A stretch of DNA of 64,000 nucleotides, from assembly GCA_035079385.1 (NCBI GenBank), contig JAVHKY010000054.1:806001-870000 (forward strand), read 5' to 3'. The translations under genes and the position numbers were made by a program. Each line of letters starts with the position of its first letter. Within the stretch, counting starts at the first letter, position 1. Shown one piece after another: positions 1-11,600 of the stretch. Below the pieces are notes generated by a model. It worked only from the letters and a program-made list of their open reading frames with translations. It ran no database searches and had not been told where the DNA came from. The stretch is from Aspidiotus rigidus (Eukaryota; Arthropoda; Insecta; Hemiptera; Diaspididae).

Positions 1-2550
1 TCACTAGAATTAAGATAAGTTGTGCACTCCCTTATAATTTTTATACTCGATATTTAGTCATCTTCAAACTTTAGCCTTTACTACGTACCTACGAGTATCT
101 TGTGGAATGAAAGCCAAATATTATATTTTTACATTTACCAAAGGTTCCTCGCAATATCCTCTTTCACTCTACTTTTCAAAATCTAGGCCATTCTCCGGAG
201 GCTTTAGAACTTGGACTTTCCTCTACTTTGACAGTCGTGAAGGATCTGGTAACGAAAAAAAAAAAAAAAACGGGAAACTGCCTTCATACCTCAACCCCTC
301 ACTACTACACGCACATATCGACAATCCTCCAGTAAACTATGGTCATGAAAATTCGACCTCAAAATCGGCAGAAATCGGATCATTTACAGCAAGGCTGATG
401 AGAGGGGGAGGAGGGCACTTTCAAGAGATCCATTGTCATTCAGCATCCGTTCACGTTTTTAAATCCTTTTCCGGGTGCCAAAGCACATTCAGTGTTCTGT
501 GAGCTGGGTTACATTCACCTAGTTCTAGACTTGATGGAATCATTGAAACTCTGATGGTCAATCATTGTAAAACCAGAAGTTGTAGACATAGACCTAATTT
601 AAACTGAATCATTTGTATAGGGTTCATTTTTTCTTCTATTCCTGAATCGTGCAATGTATCATTCAACTGAATTTACCTCATTCTTTATAATTCAGTGACT
701 TTTCTCTTGGATAGAGAATTGGGATACTTGTGTAGTGTGGTTCTATGCTGTCTCTTCTCTTCATTTTCTGAAAATATTATTCTAAAACAAAAGACAAAGA
801 TTTTTTCGTGCTAGCCCCCTCCTGAATATTATTTTATTTGCTTCTTCGTGCAACCTGGAGGAATATTACAATGATGAAGCCACAATATAACATAAGTGAA
901 GGGTGCAGGGAAAAAAGAGGAAATGTTGAGAAGAAACAAGCTGGAGAGACGGTTTCTCCTAAGGGCTATAGAGGATCCTATTGTTTTTATTGTTTGTTTT
1001 GGACATTTCTCCTTCTTCCCCTGTACCCTTCGTAGTTGCGACCTGGTTCCAAGAAAAATCAGTAATCATTCTGAATATCAATCTGCAAATACGGGGCTTA
1101 ACCGAGACGCAGGAAGACTCGTATCTCCAGATTCATATCTGGACGCTTACTGCTATTACGTAAAACAAGGTCATATATAAGAATCTTGGTAGAAATGACA
1201 CTTTTTCGCGAATGGAAATCGACGAATGTCTCCCAATGATTCCCACTAAGACACTATAGGTATGCTGGAGTGATGACCAGCAGACAACGTAAGGCAGGAC
1301 GTAGTCGCGAGCACTTGCTTTTATGTGTTTCCTCAGAAGTGGATCTACCGAGGGCTCTGAAGAAAGCTCATGTCATGACTTTTGACCACCCCCTCCCGAA
1401 GCGTACCCCTGTTCGTGGTGCACACGTAGAAATTCTCTCTCGTTGTTCCTTAGTCATCAGACCAGCTCACTTATCACAAATATCTCACCTTCTTTCGACA
1501 TTGCGTTCTTCATCAACTATTCTGATTTCTCCCATCCTAACTTTCTGGCCTGAGAAAGTTCTTCGCCTTCGTATGAAACATGCTCAAACACGTGGTCAAC
1601 ACCCAAAAAGTTTCACCTTCTCTCTCGAGTGACTCTGTATGTGCTCTCAGTGTTGAGGAATTCCCCTAACTACCTATGTTACAATCTAAAATATAAACTC
1701 GTCTCATCCAAAATTGGCGAGAAATTAGATTCGTTGAACTGTATTAGGTCAAATGGAGCGCCATTATTACTTTTTGATTTTGAGCTATTGTTCTCAATAT
1801 TTTGTAGTTTGCTCACTTCAATCTTAAGACGCTAGGACAATGTGTGTTACCGAGCGTACAGCGAGCTTTTCAATTAACACAAAAACACGCCAGCGCAGGT
1901 TCTTCGGAAATTTCAAACGCGTGTTTGCGCCTCAACTTATGCCAAGAATTTGCTTTTTCCGCACGCCACTTCTTGTTGTCATTACTTTTCGTTTGGCATA
2001 CTAACGTTCGACTTCGCGGCGAAAAAGCTGTGTTCGATGATCCTATAATTGAATGATGTTAACAATCTAACTTATGTACCGCTATACCGAATGTATTTCT
2101 ATAAAATTAATGAACTATCGCTTTAGGAAGAATGTTCTCGATCATTATCGTAAATATAGACGAGCATTATAGGGTATATTTTGTAAAAAGACGAAATCTA
2201 GGCTCACTTTCCCCTTCCTTATAATCTTTAGCGAGGCAATCGGAATGATTTCCTCGTACGCGGTATACGGAGTACCCATATCTACCGAATTATGAGAAAA
2301 TGTGTAATCAAAGGTTGGACTTCGGCGCACCAGTGTTTAGAATTTTTAAGTTTATATAATTTGGATAACAGTCCTAAAAATTAGCAGGTAAATGTGATAA
2401 TTTGCGTATTTATAATGTATGCTTGTAGACAAATTATAAAAAAAAAATACTATTTCGAGCCACCAAAATGTGTTACGTACGATATTTGAAATTTTTAACT
2501 GAACGTCCTGGATTATATCGTCGTCTTTTTTGTGTTGAATGTGTTTTCAG
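1..2550. other. Upstream flank of the myofilin gene, no gene recognised
   Basis: I see no convincing coding exon in this stretch. Short open frames at 107-502 and 1,270-1,632 show no recognisable motif. The region must hold, or lie downstream of, the non-coding first exon of the plus-strand gene, because a good 3' splice site ends at 2,550 just before its first coding exon. A sequence resembling the ~84-bp tandem repeat near 19.7 kb (ataagttgtgcact) occurs within the first 40 bases. Confidence 0.5.
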
Positions 2551-2663
2551 GTAATTAATACGAGCTGCTAAGATGTTGAGACAACACTTAGACATGATCG
2601 GTAGAAATGAACCGGTGCAGAGGAAAGCCAAATTCTGGCAATCGTACGTTCGCGCTTTGAAAG
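2551..2663 (+). CDS. Mf: Myofilin exon with start codon (coding from 2573)
   Basis: The acceptor gtgttttcag ends at 2550 and the donor is AAAG followed by gtaaat at 2664. The 22 nt before the ATG are 5' UTR, so at least one upstream non-coding exon is implied. It encodes residues 1-30 plus one base (phase 1). Confidence 0.7.
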
Positions 2664-5600
2664 GTAAATAACTACTTCGAGTGACTCCTCCATTTTATTC
2701 CAATCGTGTGAATTATTCGGGGTCCCGCATAAAACCGATCGCTCATAATGGCACCGAATTTGTGAGCAGAGTGTGTTACTATGTCAGGGAGGAATCTCGA
2801 CCTCCTGGTAAATGCGAGAGCCCAAATTCCATTTTGAGGCAATTTTCCAGTTAAATAGTAATGTCTATTGAGGAACAGAAATAGTGGTCCACGTACCGTG
2901 GGGCAAATTTTGATTTATTTTTTAGGGTTGCCCAATTCAAAGTATCATTTTTCAAACCTAAAATACGCAGCTAGTAAAAAGCAGAAGACCAAGTGTCCAA
3001 GAGGGTTGAGTACATGATATCAGGACGTGTGAGAGTCGGACTGGCTCACTCCGGGACCTTTGGCGACTATATGATCAACAGGGGTCCTTTTCTTTCGCCT
3101 TCCATACATTTACAAGTAATCACTTACACATAGTAGGGCTCGCCCCTTAGCCACTCAGGTCTACTATGGCCTGTACGGAGAGGCGATGGGAGATCGATTA
3201 AGTGAGTGGAGTAAATTGTATTGAGTAAGTTTGACCATTGGGTGGGCTAGGAGAGTTGAAATGTTGGACGTAGGTCCTAGAGTACAGTGGGCAGTCTCAG
3301 TTTGCGGAAAGTAGAGGTGCTTCTCTTCGGAAGCCAAGACCGCAGCGAGGTATGAGTGGGGGAGTAGAATTGTGAAAAGAATAGGCGCATAAGTAAGATT
3401 ATATTTCTGAATATAACTTTTTCAACCCTTTGCTAAAAGTTCTTAAATAAAACGGTTTTTTTTTGTGGTTGAGTACGAATACAACAACTGTCTTCCTCAT
3501 TCACGTTACGAGACTTTCGATCTATCGCGGTAGAACTCAAGACGCAGGAGCCAAAGACTTTTTTGGTGACAAAATTCTCTTATGACGTCATCAAGAATAA
3601 AATCATAGGTTTTACTTCCGATTTTCTGATTCCCATAAAAATTTTGCGGGGGAAAAGAGTGAATGTCCAAACGAAATGATCTAGAGAAACGGCTTTCTTT
3701 CGGTGATGCAAAAAATCCAATTTTCCAGATCGTTTCTCTTGGACATCCACCTTTTTCCCCGTGTACTCTTCAATTAAGATCAATAGAAACTCGAGTCAGT
3801 TGGTCAAAAGCAGAATGTCAGTATTCGTTATTTTGACAAAATTTGAGCGTTTGAAAGATAATACTCAATAAAAAATTGAGATGAAACTTTGAAGTCAAAA
3901 TTTTTATCCAAGTCTCTCGATCGTGATAGCGCTGCATCCTGAGAAGTTTCCAAATTTCTCGCTTTTTACAAATCTCACTCGTTCAGCTCACAATTATTTT
4001 GAATCTTTTTCTCGTCAAAATCCCAATTTTTAAATTTTGAATTCCATCCTCTTGTAACGATTCAAAGTAAAAGACTAGTTAACGCTGTCGTTGAACTTGA
4101 ATTTCATTGTTACTTTGTGAACTAGATTTCATAGTTGCTGTCATCATCTTCTTGCCTACCTTTATGAGGCCAATATAATGAATCTCACTCACTTCTTCAA
4201 ACTTCCTGCAGCTCCTCTGTTCCACAGTATGGAAGTCAAAACGTCATCTACGATCGAAAAGGGCACACAAACTCTGAGCCCCCACATTAAAACTCCTCAA
4301 GCGAGCACAGGCCATCTCTTCATAGTCGAAGCAATACCTTAGAATTGAATGAAATCAAAAGTAGTTCTACTTCGATGGGCGGTTACGAAATTTTAAAATT
4401 AGCCGACCTTGAGAAATTTCGGGCGAGTAAGAAAAGGAGAAGACGAAATATCGTTATGATAATAAACAATACTAGAAGAAATTGGCGGGATATGCGTTCT
4501 TTGATGGTGTACGACACAAACTGTATATTTTTGTTGGCGAAAACAACGGATAAAGCTTCTTTTTTTCTTTCCAAAACGCTCCCGCGTGGGATTAATTGTA
4601 TAAAGTGAAAGAACTAGATTTTCTGGGTGGGGAGAATCGAATCTATAGATAGAAAAATGTATGAATTATGAAAATAATGAAGTAGACAGGTAGAGAAAGA
4701 TAAACATCCTTACAAATTACGCGGGGTAATTTCAACGGTAATTGTGATGACTACGAGCGGAAAGTAAAAGATTTTCGTACAATGATTGCAGCACAATATT
4801 TAAACGCGTCCTAATATCACCTAATTCAACGATGACGCACATAAATGCATTAAAGAAAGTAAATTCACCACTACATCTTGTGCCAAGTCCGTTCTTCCCA
4901 AGCAAAAACCATGTCCTATTTCGAATATTATAGCATTTCTTTTCAACCTATATCCTGTTTGTTTCCTTTGCCTGCTAAAAATATAGGTTCTCATCGATAT
5001 AAATTATATAATAATTCAAGAATTCATCGCCCTCGTCATTTACTGGGTCCGGGAAAAGGTATCCCTCAATACCCACCAAACATAACTTCTCTTCAGATTG
5101 ATACAAATTTATTTTGATTATAACTTCTGTCGTGAATAGAATTGAAGATTAATGGCGTAACTCTCCTCAAATTTTCTTTAAATGGGCACAAGTTGTTTGA
5201 AGAACTTGCTGTAATGTTTACCTCCTTATCAACTTTGAGCAGATAGTTAAGATTACCCTTACTAGACTCTTTTCGTTATATTAGTAGATATAAAATATTC
5301 CTTCTGGCGCACTTACTCATTTCTCTTGCGCAGAGCACGCTACGAAATAAATTACTCGGACAGACTGCTCAAGTAACAGTTAAATATTCACACATTGGAA
5401 GATTTCAAGGATTTTCAAAGAGGTTGAAAAAGTGGGAAAATTGTGCTCTGCGCAAGAGAAATTAGAAAGTGCGCTAGAAGGAATATCTTATATCTCTTCT
5501 TTATACCATCACTTTGAACAAATATGGGGGCGTAGATACGATTTTGCGACGGGGAGGTATAACTAGAAAAAACAAAGAACCCAAAAAAATTGCTTGGCAA

Positions 5601-8600
5601 AAAAAACGATAAAACTGGATGAGAGATGGTGAGAAAAATGCAATGGGGAGGATATATCCCCCATCACTCTTATCTACGCCCCTGAATCAACAGAAACATT
5701 CCCAAAAACTATCATCCATACTCACTGGGTCGATCAGGAGAAAGGTATCAATTTTGCGGGCTTGCAACGTTAGTCCAACGTTAAACTGTGGCTAATGGTA
5801 ATAATAATTTTGGCGCAGTCTCTACTCGAAGAGTTCTTTTCAGTATCAATCTCAAAACTTCGACCCCAAGCTTAGTACCTAATAATTCATTAAACATTTT
5901 ATCGTGTCTTTTGAGTTGATTCATCTTCTTTTCATTTATAGGAACAGACGATATGCGTGCACCAGAACAGACTCACTACTCCAAATTACCATCTCGCGGC
6001 GTTTTTCGACCAATATTAAACGTCGATTACCCGACGTGGCCCAGTATAAAATCCATTTACGATGATCCCGCTCACCCTAGTGAACGTATCAATGTACCAG
6101 GATACAGATACGTGCCTGTCTCTCGTGAAACGTACGGAATCTCACCAAGAAATCTATATCCCGAGAATTACGCTTCACCGCGTTATGGTCAGTATAAAAT
6201 ACCAAAAATATTATAGGCATTATATTTATATATTTTTTAAAAATAAAATAGGTATAGCAATGTGTTTGTAAATGAAAAGAGATGAAGAATTCATTAGGGT
6301 ATGAAAAATTTTCAACGAGTAGGTCTCGCGAATGACGACGTGAATTATAATTCGTAAATATGAAAATAGAATTTTTTTTGGAAGCAATTTCGACCGAAAA
6401 GCTGGACAGAACTTTACTATTTACGGCTCAGATTTGAAATTCGAAACAGAAAACGACACCCTCAGGAATACGAAACGGTGTCGAAATATTATTGATTTCT
6501 ATTCTGAATTTTTTAGATACTTTTTATCTACCTCAACTAGGATCCCCTCCCCCTCAAAAAGAAAAGTCTCATATTCAACGATCCAATACTTTTTTTGAAC
6601 TCGAAGTACGTTAGATGAATCATATTATAAAGTACCCGGTACCAGTAATTGAATAGAACGCCTACCTCTCCTTCGAAGACGCAATGTCAAGGCTATCGTA
6701 TTTTCTGGGATATCTACGTAGCTCGTTTAATGCTTTTGGTTACAGTTTATGATCTTAAACTTAACTTAAAAATAGGTACAGATGTGTAATATTTCTGAAA
6801 AATTTGCGTTTCACTAAAAAGAACACATTGCTCTTAATTTTTGAAACTGTTACTTTTTTATGATTATTTTTGTGCTACATCAATTACTTTCATACTTCAT
6901 TTTTTAGGAGATGTTCCAAAAAACTACCACCACTACTCGTACTTGGCTTGAACAAGTAACGCGTGAAATCAGTTTTTAATACGTTTTTATCGTACATGGA
7001 AAAAGAAAAACAAAAAAACGAAAAAAAAAAAAAAATCTGCCGATATAAATCAACGCGTACGACACACTCCACTCGTTCGTTCTTATCAATACACATTATT
7101 TTAATTTTTTGCAGCAAACAACATACCTACTTAATATTGTTCATCAATGATACTTTTTTTTTTTTCACTGTAATTTTTCAATTCTTTGAGGCGCGATTAT
7201 CCTTCTATTGTATAAAATTTGTACACATTATTACACAACAAACGAGTATTACATCAATTGTAATGAACAAGTTATTTTTGACCCGTATAAGGGTCTAGTC
7301 ATCTAGAGATAATTTTATTTTTACATCGATTTCAAGATCTACTCCACTTATATTTTATTCCTTAAACCATTTAAAACAGGGACATTCGTAATCGATAAAG
7401 AGTCATCATTTAGATTATTGTACTATAACTAAATTTTAAGTAATTTATTACGAATGTGAATTTATTTATTTTATAATAAATATTTTATTGTTGTACGAGA
7501 GTATTTTATTTTATAAGAAGTTAGCTCATGCAAATAGGTATCCACCCAGCTTGTAAACGTTTTATAGGTAATCTTGTAACTTTTAAATATTAGGTATGGA
7601 GAATATTTTTAAAAGTTCCAGGAAAGGTAGAAGAAAGAATGAGTTTTGTACAAGTAATAGTGAAGCAAAAATTCAAATTTGAATGAAGTTGGTTACTATG
7701 ACATATCATCACATCAACTCCATAATTCAGTACAGCAGCTTCCAGCAATAAGGAATCATGTACGATAGGTATGTGGTGGTGATAAGTGATAAGGTGATAA
7801 GAAGAAGATCGTCGCCATCTTGATGAAGTTGAAGGCGGACCAGGCCGTGAAAGAAATTTAAATATCAAACATCAAATTTTGGTTAATTAAAAAGATTGCA
7901 ATGATGAAAACGATATAAATTAGTGAATTTCCTTCATTTTTTGTAGTTCGAATTTTTTTATCAATATTTCATGTTTGATGTTTAAAATTCTTAGGATACT
8001 ACTTGAATTGCTTCTCCTTCGATTTTATCAACGTGGTGGCGATCCTATTCTTATCACTTGCGTATACCTATCTTATATAGTTCTTCAACTTCTTTACCAT
8101 CAGCAGACATCCTTCTCATCAGAAAATCGGCGCATCAGGCTACTCTGCTAAGCCGAAGCCATTAGCCGTTAGCCGAGTGATTTTCATCCAAAATTAGCTA
8201 GCCGTTAGCTAACTAATGAAATCACGTTATCTGAATGTTCATTGAGAAGAACTACAATCTGAAGTTGTCCGTTTTTTTTTTTTTTTTTTTTTTTTTGTGA
8301 TCCGCCTCTCTTATTGAATATTCTCATAAATTTGTATGAAGCTTCATTCAAAGGAGAGTTCAAAGAAAGCAAAATTTTGCTCTCGTACGTGCGATAATTT
8401 GCCTATTGGTGGGACTAGAACAAAAATCAACACAAAAAATATATCCACGTTTAATTTCCTACGATAAAATTTTAGTTTCTTTCTTTATGATAACGCAGTG
8501 TAACGCCGCCACAGACCGCTAAAATTTGCTGGATGTATAAGTGCATCGAAAATTCATTCACTACACTACTGAACAGCCATCCTGTTCCAAGAATTTCATT

Positions 8601-11600
8601 ATATACATTTAGAGTATTTTTCAACGCTGAACATGAATTTGAAGTTCGTTTTTCAATCCGAGCTAAATCTTTTATGGAATGAGTGAAAATCTACTCGTTC
8701 ATTTGCCGCGTATCGTGGCGGAACGGAACACGAGTTCTTGATATCCGATGATACTACGTTCGTTAAGCGCGCGACGATACGCGGCAAATGAACGAGTAGA
8801 TTTTCACGTCATTCCATAAAAGATTTAGCTCGGATTGAAAAACGAACTTCAAATTCGTGTTCAGCGTTGAAAAATACTCTAGATGTGTATAATGAAATTC
8901 AGGATACAAATATTTTTTTTTTCTTTGTTCAGTAGTGCTAGCTACACAACTCGGGTAAATTTTCTCGAGTATTTTTTATACCGTGATGTCAGACTTCAGT
9001 CTATTGCTTGCAATCGAACCACCAAATTAAAAATTCAAATTAAATACATAATATTACCATCATCAACTTTTTTTTATCCCCTGCTTCCTCTTCCCGTTGA
9101 CTACGCCACTGATGATGATAATCGTTAGCACTTTCTATCATCTAAAAGGCTAAACTCCAGCCAGAAAAAAGGAGAAGAATTATAAATCATTGAGAAGAAA
9201 TGGAGGGAAAAGAGATCATTTTTTTGTAGCTGGATTTTCTAATTTTTCGAAGTTTTAATGACTATTTTCCCAATTTCTCTCCGAGAGAAGAGAAAAGGTG
9301 TATTTTTTTCGTCTGTCTCCCTTCCTAGAAAAATACAAACCCGCTTGTTATTCTTGCAGAACTTTTGTTAGTTTTCAATGGCTAGCTCTATTTTTCTGGT
9401 GATTTAGAGGTGTAATTCTATTTTAATAATTTTTTCAATAAAACGACTGACTGCGACTGCAAATTAAAAAAAAAAAGAAAATCAAGCTCATGGTTTTTTC
9501 GTTGTAAAATAGGGTTACACTTTAAATTTTCTTGACACTATTCCTTATCTTTTCGCCCACATATCACTGTTTGTTTTCATAAGCTTTGTAATAATTATAT
9601 CGATACAAATTGCACGCAATAGTAGGAATAGAAGTAAAAAAAATAACAAACCAAATTCAGAGCATTTATTTCTGCTTCCCACAAGTAGATTGCTTATCAA
9701 ATAATGCATATAATCTGAGGGGATTGATTTTTCATTCGTCACCGAATTTTTAACGTACCCGCGGTAGTTAAGCTCTTTGAATACTCTAAAATGATGTTCG
9801 AGAACATTTTTCCATCGTTACCTATTCTGTTTGATCAAAATGTGAGCGATTTCAATTAGTCGAATTAGATTCTTGCGAGGAGAAAAATGAATAATATTTG
9901 TTCAATTTTATTTTTTTTGCTGGAAATGATTGGCACGAAATTAACAAAAATCTCTCATTGCCGATTTTCGAAATGTTAGAATAATGAAAACTTCGAGAAT
10001 CTGTCAGTTTTCATTTATGTTTCGGTTTCAACGTTAATGGATACAGAGCTAGGCTATGTACCGAATGAAAAAAAAAAAAAAATTGTAATTGTATTCATTA
10101 CGTTTATGGCTGGTTATTGGAAATAAATTTATGACAAATTATCCGCAAATCAGCACAGGTACAAAATCAACATTTCTTCATCCTTTTTCGTATTTGGGGG
10201 GAAATTTTGAATATCAATCAAAAAATGTCTTGGTCGATAACCATAACAACTGCAGTAATTTTTTCTCCTCGTTCAAGGACTTTGTTTTCAATGATTTATG
10301 ATGATCCATTTTTTACTAATCAATAATAATCTAATCTGAGATATTTTCTCAGGTACAGGATCATGTTAAGTCTTGTCGATAAATGTTATTTTCCATCAGA
10401 ATATCGGGCAGGTAAGTACAGCGTTTAGAAAATTTTTTTAGATTTTTATACTGCAGTTTTATGAAGCATTGGAATCACTTTTTTTTTTTTTAACTTGCCG
10501 GAAGATACAGAATCATAAGGGAAAATAACGTATCAAGTATGTACTTATAGACAAACAGCAAGATCTACGACTAGCTTCCTCTTGTCACCTATTTCTCTCC
10601 TATTCGCAAATTCCTTGTACTATCTAGAGCTGCCGAGAGCCAAACTGGACTCGTGGGAAAATGCGTTTTTTTTTTCTGTAATTCGAGGTCGAGATTTTAA
10701 TTCTAAACCAAACCACACCTGAATCCGAAATCCTGGGCCCGAAGGGAAAGGATACCCTTTCCCCTTCCCCGTCGGCGGCTCTTATTACTATCTGATTCTA
10801 TTTCAGACCCTCATTCTACCAATCCTATTATCCGTATTCTTTCTCATTCTCCACCACTGTTCTATGAATCCAGAGGACGTTCAGAAACCTGTAAAACACA
10901 TGTAGATTGTGACGTCACAAGGCAGACCTATGACGTCATCAAATTGTGACGTCACAGACAGGAAAGGGACTTAGAGAAAATTAAGACCTTCAAACTATAA
11001 ATGATATAACCAAGCTATATGTGATAGGGGGGGGGGGGGGGAACTTGTAAAAAAAACTCACGGATTATTTAACGGAGTTAAACGAGGGGGTGGCAGGGAA
11101 CCTATTTTATGGGGATCTAAAAAATGTAGTTTGTGACATCACAAAGCTGACTTTTGACGTCATCAAGTTGTGACGTCACAGGCCCCGGCCTCCAGGGGGA
11201 GGACTTGCAAAATTTTCGAGTTCCGAGCTTTGCCAGCCGACTGGACGTTTTTTCTGAAAAATCGCCGATAAAACAGGTTCCATGTTAAAATTATTCATTT
11301 TCAACTAACGAATTAGCTTTTCAACAGGGAACCTGTTTTATTGGGGGTCTTTCGGAAAAAACGTCGCCGTCCGGCCAGCAAAACTTGGGAGCTTGAAAAT
11401 TTTTCAAGTATCCCTCCTATCATATATAGCTTGGGGTTCGAAATTTTTCCAAGTCTTCACAATCTACATTTTTCAGATCCCAAATGCCTCATAAAATAGG
11501 TTCCTTGTCACCCTTCGTTCAACTCCGTTAAAGAACCCGTAAGTTTTTTTTTGCGCTTAATGAAAACTTCGTCTTCGAAAATTTTTAAACCTCCCCAGAG

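Noticed and set aside
4878..5117. Possible extra myofilin exon
   Set aside because: No fitting splice sites in phase and no resemblance to neighbouring exons.
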